DNA from: Blautia sp.
Lineage (GTDB): Bacteria; Bacillota; Clostridia; Lachnospirales; Lachnospiraceae
Direction of reading: 5' to 3'
DNA: 58,992 nucleotides
NCBI GenBank assembly: GCA_022769545.1
Contig: JALEJS010000042.1
Span: forward strand, 1 to 58,992
In this document: in pieces, positions 53,662 through 58,992 of the stretch
Layout of the letters: the number at the start of each line of letters is the position of its first letter
Numbering within the stretch: position 1 is the first letter of the stretch
Program-made: the position numbers and the translations under genes
The notes under the pieces: model-generated
What the model was told of the DNA's origin: nothing
The model's database searches: none
The model's input: only the letters and a program-made list of their open reading frames with translations

Positions 53662-55131
53662 CTATCCATAGCTGTATTGTCGCACTGTCTGCAGGGTCTT
53701 CCTCCCGTTTGCTCTTACGCGGACAGACACCTCCAGCGCCACGACACTGCAATCCAGACGAAAGTGCTCCTTCCCTTTTTTTCTCTGTACGGATTTCTCA
53801 ATCATGTCCATCGCACCGGACAGCTTTTTCTGTTTATTCTGTGCCAGAAGAAGCACCTGCAGATAATCCTCATAGGACAGTCCGGAAGCATCACTTTTCC
53901 GAACCGTATCCAGTCCCTGCAGAATATGCGGCAGATTTTCCAGAGACAGCTGCCAGTTCTCTGCATTTTTCATCAGCCCCACTTTTCCTCCGTCCAGCAG
54001 CTCCCGCACATCAAGAATGCTTTCTGCGAAAGACCAGCATAACAACAGGGCACTTTCGATGACAAAAGCTGCCGGCGGCACCAGAAATGTGGACGCGATG
54101 GCCAGGGAAAGTCCCTCTGCCTGCGCTCTTTTCACCGGATCTGCCATCAGTCCTGCGAAATTAACGCCCTCCCGAATCAGCAAAAGCCTTTTCACGACTG
54201 CCTTCAGATTTTCCCGGTCACTGTATTTTCCACACAGGACATACTCCGTCTCATACTGCAGCGGCCCTTGTGAGGGGCTGGCGTAATTCCCCAGCTTTTC
54301 CATGAGGTACTGCTGAAAAAGTACCTGAGAAAGATACGACGTATCCGGAGAAATACCGGACGCCATCTGCATTCCCTGCTGCTGTTCTCTTCCGGACAAC
54401 AGGACTCCCCGGTCAATACTGCCATCGGACACTCCCCGGTCAGCCGGAACCACAAGGTCAAGAATACTCATGTTCCGGATCCTGCGGATCACAGGAATCG
54501 GATTTTCCACCGGTGTCTGCGGCTGCGGAGGCGGGACTACCTCCACCACACCGCCCTCGTCTTTTTCCATGGCCTCTCTGGCTGCTTCGCTGTTCTGTGC
54601 CGCTGTCCGCATCTCTTCCTCATAAGACTGCATCGACCCCCTGTTTTCTGACTGTTCGCCCGTCTGCTGTGCTTCCTGCGTCTTCTCCTGCCGCTCCCTC
54701 ATTTTTCCGAGGAGGAGCTGCGCCCCATGGCTTCCAAGCGTATCTTTCATGTAACGGACTGCCTGCTGATAAAAGATCTCACCCTGTGCATCTGTAAGCA
54801 GACGATATCCGGTCAGTCCGCCCTGCTGCAGAGAAAGCTTCTGACTGTTCTGCCTTAAAACAGGCTCCATATATCTCCGAAAACTGTCATACATGGCTCC
54901 GGGATTCAGAGAATCCGCTCCCATCGCACCATCAATGGCAAAGAGATCATAGTCCCTCAGAAGAGTTTTATCGTACTGTCCGAAAAGCGAATACAGTCCG
55001 ATATCCACACCGCTCAAAACCTGTGTCCGCGCGGCTGCCATTTTTACCGATTGCAGACACGTACAGACAAGTGACAGCATAAGACCTAATATAAGCGCCA
55101 GAAACACCGTGATACTGCCTTGTTTTTCCAT
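53662..55131 (-). CDS. DUF5702-like Tad pilus assembly protein
   Basis: The 489-residue protein starts with a TadG-like hydrophobic segment (GSITVFLALILGLMLSLVCTCLQSVK, residues 5-30), then a long exported region with YSLFGQYDKTLLRDYDLFAIDGA, a pattern I recall as DUF5702. The long middle part is Gln/Glu-rich and probably coiled. ATG follows AGGAG by 4 bp. It lies between the Flp gene and the TadE/F-like gene, where TadG-like proteins usually lie. Confidence 0.75.
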   Translation of the reverse strand: MEKQGSITVFLALILGLMLSLVCTCLQSVKMAAARTQVLSGVDIGLYSLFGQYDKTLLRDYDLFAIDGAMGADSLNPGAMYDSFRRYMEPVLRQNSQKLSLQQGGLTGYRLLTDAQGEIFYQQAVRYMKDTLGSHGAQLLLGKMRERQEKTQEAQQTGEQSENRGSMQSYEEEMRTAAQNSEAAREAMEKDEGGVVEVVPPPQPQTPVENPIPVIRRIRNMSILDLVVPADRGVSDGSIDRGVLLSGREQQQGMQMASGISPDTSYLSQVLFQQYLMEKLGNYASPSQGPLQYETEYVLCGKYSDRENLKAVVKRLLLIREGVNFAGLMADPVKRAQAEGLSLAIASTFLVPPAAFVIESALLLCWSFAESILDVRELLDGGKVGLMKNAENWQLSLENLPHILQGLDTVRKSDASGLSYEDYLQVLLLAQNKQKKLSGAMDMIEKSVQRKKGKEHFRLDCSVVALEVSVRVRANGRKTLQTVRQYSYG

Positions 55132-55147
55132 AGGGCTCCTCCTTTTC

Positions 55148-55327
55148 TCAAATGGAATTACTCTGACTTGTTATTTTGGAAAGAATACTTTTTACAAGAC
55201 TTGTAAGCTGCTTTTTGAAAATAATAACCAGCCCGATCAGTACGACAAGGATCAGTATGATTTCCACTACGCCTACTCCGTCTTCTTCTCCTGCAAAATC
55301 CTTTGCTGCTTTCCAGAACTTCCGCAT
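55148..55327 (-). CDS. Flp-type (type IVb) pilin
   Basis: The 59-residue precursor has a short charged leader and a likely type IV cleavage after Gly (EEDG|VGVVE; Glu at +5) followed by a hydrophobic helix (VVEIILILVVLIGLVIIF) and a short tail. This is the main pilus subunit in Tad systems. ATG 55327 with GGAGGTG upstream; a GTG three codons earlier overlaps the ribosome site. It is the smallest gene of the operon. Confidence 0.85.
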   Translation of the reverse strand: MRKFWKAAKDFAGEEDGVGVVEIILILVVLIGLVIIFKKQLTSLVKSILSKITSQSNSI

Positions 55328-55362
55328 TTTCCTCACCTCCTTTCCCCTTCCAAATCGTTCGG

Positions 55363-56385
55363 TTAAAAGGACAGAAACGCAGGTATCATCACAAGTGCCA
55401 TTACTACTGCAAGCATCATGACCATCGGAACCAGAAGCTTGGTTGCCGCTGCCTCCCCCAGTACCCTGGCCTTCCGCTTCCGCTCCTCCCAGGCCTCCAT
55501 AGACTCCTTTTCCAGAAGATCCGCCAGATGCCTGCTGCCTTTCTGAAGATTCTGGATTAACAGTGTGGCAAACGTTTTATACTTCAACTGGCCACACCGC
55601 TCTCCCATTCTTCGATACGCCTCCGCTTCCGAGATTCCACTTTCCATTTCATAACAGGCTGCCATGATTTCTTCATAGGCAAATCTGGGATTTTTCCCCC
55701 GGGTCCTCCGGTAATCCGCGGCCATTTTCTGAAATGCCTTTCGTGCTGTCATTCCGGCCTGCACAAGCAGTGTAAATTTCATAATCAGGCCAGGGTAATC
55801 CATAAAAAGCTGTTCCCGCCGCTTCTTCTGCCGGTTTCCTTCTTCCTTTTGTCTGGCAACCATTAACGCCGCTCCGGCTGCCAGACTTAATGCTGCGAGA
55901 AAGGTACCGGAAGTATCCTGCCGGCGGTGCCATTCCAGTTTCTTTCCATTCCACTCATCCGGAAGGTAATAATAATCCGGATCATGCCTTTTCCGGTTGT
56001 ATTCATCGATTACCTCCTGAAGCTCCTGCCGCTGCTTTTCTTCCTCTGTCAGGGGCTTCTCTTCTTCCTCTTCCTCCGCAGGGTTTTCTGTTTCTTTCTG
56101 GGGAATCTCCACAACTACGGTCGTCTTTTCCCCATCTGCCTCCACTGTCAGAACTTCTTCATAAGCACCGGTTTCCTCCTTGATCATCCGGTAACCCTGC
56201 CGGAAATCCCCGCTGTTCTTATTGCTGACAGTGACAATCAGTCCCAGAATATTTCCGGCAAGCGCCACCAGAAGAAAGAGACGAAATCCCTGCACCGCCT
56301 GTTCGCCCGGAAGATGAATCCATCCGGCTTTCCCGGCAATCATACAGCCGACAAGAAGCAGAAAAATCAGAATGTGTACCTGCAT
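55363..56385 (-). CDS. TadC-like type II secretion F-domain membrane protein
   Basis: The 340-residue protein has N-terminal membrane helices (about 1-50), a charged, Glu-rich loop, a second hydrophobic segment near 165-180 and a C-terminal T2SSF domain (about 190-340: VQAGMTARKAFQKMAADYR, then KTFATLLIQNLQKGSRHL). Such proteins form the inner-membrane platform of the pilus. It starts 7 bp after tadB ends. Confidence 0.87.
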   Translation of the reverse strand: MQVHILIFLLLVGCMIAGKAGWIHLPGEQAVQGFRLFLLVALAGNILGLIVTVSNKNSGDFRQGYRMIKEETGAYEEVLTVEADGEKTTVVVEIPQKETENPAEEEEEEKPLTEEEKQRQELQEVIDEYNRKRHDPDYYYLPDEWNGKKLEWHRRQDTSGTFLAALSLAAGAALMVARQKEEGNRQKKRREQLFMDYPGLIMKFTLLVQAGMTARKAFQKMAADYRRTRGKNPRFAYEEIMAACYEMESGISEAEAYRRMGERCGQLKYKTFATLLIQNLQKGSRHLADLLEKESMEAWEERKRKARVLGEAAATKLLVPMVMMLAVVMALVMIPAFLSF

Positions 56386-56391
56386 AGCTGT

Positions 56392-57165
56392 CTAAACCTC
56401 GATTTCCACAATTTTTCTCCCCAGCCAGCAGGCAATGAGATATACGGCCAGACAGAAAGTCATTGCGCAGATTCCCAGAACATTTCCGTACATAATATCC
56501 AGAAATCCTGGTGATGTAAGTTTCAGATAAAGAATGATTCCCACCGGCATCAGACTCATCACCATCTGTTCTCCTTTTTTGGCTGCCAGCGTTGCTTCGA
56601 TTTCTTTTTTGACCTCGATTTTATCGGAAAGCATTCTGGCCACCTTCTGTATGATGCGGTTCATATCTCCGCCGGTTCTCTTTGCCGTCTGAAATACAGA
56701 AGCAAAATTTTCGATATCCTCAATACCGCTCCTGTCCGCCAGGTCCAGGAACAAATCCTCCACAGGAACACTGACCTTCTGCTGTGTCTCAATATACCGG
56801 AACTCCTTCCAGATATCACTGTCTCTTCCGCAGAGCTGTTCCAGATCCTTGGTGCAGATGGAAATCGCATTCTCCACAGAATACCCGGCCTGCACCGCAA
56901 CACTCATCGCCGTAAGCGCATCCCGGAAATCATAATTCAGCTTTCTTTTCCGTTCCCCGATCCTTTGTTTCCGCCGTATTTTCAGCATCCACACCGAAGC
57001 CGGCACCACCAGGATCAGCACCCACACATTCTGATAAAAAAGATAATCCCCCAACGCACACAAAAGCAGTGTCTGCAGAAAATATTTCAGGATTTCCTTC
57101 CCGGTGAAACGATAGTTCTGATAGTCAATTTTTCCTGTATTTACCGAATTCTTTCTTCTTTTCAT
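56392..57165 (-). CDS. TadB-like type II secretion F-domain membrane protein
   Basis: The 257-residue platform protein has two N-terminal hydrophobic helices (about 30-60) and a T2SSF domain with AMSVAVQAGYSVENAISICTKDLEQL and EIEATLAAKKGEQMVMSLMPVGI. ATG overlaps the cpaF stop by 4 bp (ATGA). It works with TadC and the ATPase CpaF to move pilin. Confidence 0.88.
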   Translation of the reverse strand: MKRRKNSVNTGKIDYQNYRFTGKEILKYFLQTLLLCALGDYLFYQNVWVLILVVPASVWMLKIRRKQRIGERKRKLNYDFRDALTAMSVAVQAGYSVENAISICTKDLEQLCGRDSDIWKEFRYIETQQKVSVPVEDLFLDLADRSGIEDIENFASVFQTAKRTGGDMNRIIQKVARMLSDKIEVKKEIEATLAAKKGEQMVMSLMPVGIILYLKLTSPGFLDIMYGNVLGICAMTFCLAVYLIACWLGRKIVEIEV

Positions 57166-57602
57166 AAACTCACCCCCGCACGCAGCAGTTTCTGACGATT
57201 CTTAAGCTGTCCTGTCTGCACAAGGCCCTTTCCCTCCTGCCACTGATACAGGACATTGAGCTGGATCTCCCCGTCTTCCACGTCGCCGACTTCCGCTACC
57301 TCCAGTAATTTTCTTGTCTTGTCACGCATCCTGCCCAGATGGATCAGAATATCCACCCCGGATGCAATCTGCCTGCGTATTGCTTCCAGCGGCAGATCCA
57401 CTCCCATCAGTGTCATCGTTTCCAGTCTGGAAAGCATATCTCTGCTGCTGTTCGCATGCGCAGTTCCCAGACTTCCGTCATGTCCGGTATTCAGAGCCTG
57501 CAGCATATCCACCGCCTCCCCTCCCCGGACCTCTCCCACGATAATTCTGTCCGGACGCATGATAAAGTGGTGAATCATAGCATCTATTTTTCCATTACGC
57601 AA
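57162..57602 (-). pseudogene. cpaF: CpaF/TadA pilus ATPase, C-terminal remnant
   Basis: Only about 130 residues of the ATPase remain: Walker B region MRPDRIIVGEVRGGEAVDML, the His-box GHDGSLGTAHANSSRDMLSRLETM, and the C-terminal LEVAEVGDV. A full CpaF is about 400-450 residues; Walker A, the Asp box and the N-terminal domain are missing. The codons before MRPDR (MRNGKIDAMIHHFI) do not look like CpaF, which usually reads LRMRPDR there. The break coincides with an endolysin region, consistent with prophage insertion. Confidence 0.8.
57559..57602. other. Probable junction between host cpaF and integrated element
   Basis: CpaF homology starts at MRPDR (5' codon near 57562 on the minus strand). 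Sequence to the right no longer matches CpaF and runs into a terminator (57604-57644) and the endolysin. The attachment core itself cannot be set from one end. Confidence 0.5.
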
Positions 57603-57603
57603 A

Positions 57604-57644
57604 ATAGCCCCGCAGGATTATCTCCCGCAGGGCCGCTTTTTTGT
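57604..57644. terminator. Hairpin between cpaF remnant and endolysin
   Basis: Stem CCCCGCAGG / CCTGCGGG with CCGCTTTTTT on the plus strand and a weaker T-run (TATTTT) on the minus strand. It probably limits readthrough from the endolysin into cpaF. Confidence 0.6.
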
Positions 57645-57728
57645 GCGCTTTCACGCACCACGTGTTTTCATGGTTATTCTATCACAGATTCCGAAACATT
57701 TCTCTTATGTTCGTTCGTGATAGTTCGA

Positions 57729-58992
57729 CTATTTCCGAGTGTTTGCCCTTATATGAGCCGCCACCGCCGTCCAGCCGTTCTCCCCGCAGACTCCATCCTG
57801 CGTCTGCTTGGTATTCTTCTGGAATTCTTTGAATGCTTTCACATCCTTCTCGTTCCAGGTACCGGTTACCGGTGTTCCAAGCATCGTCTGCAGCATCTTC
57901 ACGGCGACCCCTGTGCAGCCCATTTCGATCACTGGCAGCTGCAGGGTAAGCGGATCTGTTGTGCTGCAGGTTTTTGTGGATTTCGCTTCTGCCGGATATA
58001 CCTGCTTTCCGTTCCAGTCGTAGATCACGTAGCCCTTTTTCCAATCTTTCTTGGCGTTCTCCAGGCTCTTATATGCGCCGATCTGGCTGGAGCTGTCTTC
58101 CCAGGACTTCCGGATGCGGTAATACTTATCAACCGCCAGTGATTCCGATCCTCCGGCGATCAGACTCTTAAACCGGTTCCAATCATTCTTTGCACGGATG
58201 GCGGATGGGCAGTTTTTGTTGCAGACGTTGTAGTGCTGCACGACCCGTTCTGCCGGAATGCCAAACTGTTTCATCAGCTGTTTGCATACCTGTACCGTGT
58301 TCTGGAATGCTTTTTCATAATCATACCCGGCGTTGACGCACATTTCAATACCGATGGAATTCCGGTTGTTCACGATACCAAACAGCCGGCCACCATAGTT
58401 TACGCCCACGTGCCATGCTCCGCGATCGTACGGCATTGCCTGGTATGCTTCTTTATCATCCACATAGATATGTGCAGACATTCCCGAAAAGTTTCCGTCG
58501 TGCTGTGCTTTGGCGTGGGCTTTTGCGTTGGCTCCGGCATTATAGTTATCGGTATTGTGGATGACGATGTACAGCGGCACCTGCCCGGCGTAGCTGTTGT
58601 TGTTGCTGATATAACTGGTATTGATGTTCATGATTCCCTCCTTTTCTCCCGGCATAGCCAGGATTGCATGCAAAATATTGATGATTTTCGATCCATACCC
58701 GGCACCGGCCGCCCAGCCTGCGCCGATAGGATTCTCCTGAATTCCAAGATGCTCTACATACGGTGCACAGCCACGTTTTACGTAGATGAATCGCGGATCC
58801 ACGCAAGTCTGATTCAGCTTCTGATCAGATGCATAGGCTTTCAGGTGCTGGATCTGTGCCCGGATGCCAAGCTGCGGTGTCTCCCAGGAATTTCCCTTCA
58901 TGCCGTTTTTCGTAACGCCGATACCGGCAAAGTTGTTCTGATCCAGGGTAACTGCAGATCCGGAGAACGTGAAATTTCCGGTTTCCAGGCAG
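57729..58992 (-). CDS. Phage-type endolysin, glucosaminidase plus amidase (partial)
   Basis: The frame is open through the right edge of the window, so the N-terminus is missing. It holds the end of a glucosaminidase domain (GIRAQIQHLKAYAS, VEHLGIQENPIGAGWAAG), a central amidase_2 domain (VIHNTDNYNAGANAKAHAKAQHD, ISAHIYVDDKEAYQ, GIEMCVNAGYD, VVQHYNVCNKNCPSAI) and a C-terminal peptidoglycan-binding repeat (GCTGVAVKMLQTMLGTPV, then TWNEKDVKAFKEFQ). Such bifunctional enzymes cut the host wall for phage release. An AAAGGAGGG site and ATG (58634-58632) lie in frame at the start of the amidase, so a shorter form is possible. Confidence 0.82.
   Translation of the reverse strand, partial: CLETGNFTFSGSAVTLDQNNFAGIGVTKNGMKGNSWETPQLGIRAQIQHLKAYASDQKLNQTCVDPRFIYVKRGCAPYVEHLGIQENPIGAGWAAGAGYGSKIINILHAILAMPGEKEGIMNINTSYISNNNSYAGQVPLYIVIHNTDNYNAGANAKAHAKAQHDGNFSGMSAHIYVDDKEAYQAMPYDRGAWHVGVNYGGRLFGIVNNRNSIGIEMCVNAGYDYEKAFQNTVQVCKQLMKQFGIPAERVVQHYNVCNKNCPSAIRAKNDWNRFKSLIAGGSESLAVDKYYRIRKSWEDSSSQIGAYKSLENAKKDWKKGYVIYDWNGKQVYPAEAKSTKTCSTTDPLTLQLPVIEMGCTGVAVKMLQTMLGTPVTGTWNEKDVKAFKEFQKNTKQTQDGVCGENGWTAVAAHIRANTRK

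Noticed and set aside
1..58992. CRISPR arrays, insertion sequences, rRNA
   Set aside because: I saw no regularly spaced repeats, transposase gene or rRNA sequence in the window.

Overview
The window looks like chromosomal DNA of a spore-forming, gut-type Lachnospiraceae (Clostridia; Blautia, Ruminococcus or Mediterraneibacter-like). The evidence is a paired glgC/glgD, a split (two-subunit) transketolase, a long clostridial SRP RNA with an Alu domain, the sporulation genes yyaC and spoVG, and several families typical of this group (DUF5711, DUF5702, DUF6147-like, a double-BMC protein, an FHA-tailed Tad locus). Genes use strong Shine-Dalgarno sites with some TTG and GTG starts. Naming of DUF families is from memory and was not searched.

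Layout. 0-6.9 kb: cell-envelope proteins (CvpA, DUF5711, LysM), yyaC, then an fsa - tktN - tktC sugar-phosphate operon in which tktN carries an in-frame amber stop. 7-15.6 kb: a LacI regulator, the recR-ebfC-dnaX replication/repair cluster, a 6-phosphofructokinase, SRP RNA, tadA, a MATE transporter, a hypothetical protein and tRNA-Pro(CGG). 15.7-21.8 kb: a short promoter-terminator unit without a long reading frame, a VanW-family wall protein, DUF1284, bioY with a BirA-type operator, an orphan microcompartment shell protein, a 300-bp imperfect palindrome, and a coiled-coil/3D-domain wall protein. 21.8-30 kb: glgC-glgD-spoVG, then murC, a cluster of six DnaA boxes, a DnaD-like protein, a DnaI/DnaC-like loader and PRPP synthetase. 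30-43 kb: a YhaN/YhaO-like ATPase-nuclease pair, asnS, a repeat-containing SGNH hydrolase, galT, a large exported protein, a frameshifted methyltransferase, mtnN and a TSCPD protein. 43-50 kb: a second giant palindrome, an orphan hypothetical gene, a DUF6147-like exported protein, a DUF4367 membrane protein and an ECF-like sigma factor separated by murG, HIT protein, a soluble histidine kinase, a rhomboid protease and a 45-aa small protein. 50.5-57.6 kb: a Tad (Flp) pilus operon read leftwards. 57.6-58.99 kb: a phage-type endolysin running off the window.

The most notable points are: (i) the Tad pilus ATPase gene cpaF is cut off at its 5' end exactly where the endolysin region begins, which suggests an integrated prophage has separated the operon from its promoter and Walker A half; (ii) two very long imperfect palindromes (20.1-20.4 and 43.08-43.48 kb) share a loop motif, and one arm has a dispersed partner at 18.0-18.15 kb; (iii) six DnaA boxes stand directly before primosome genes; (iv) two otherwise intact genes (tktN, a methyltransferase) are broken by one point mutation and one 4-bp repeat expansion.
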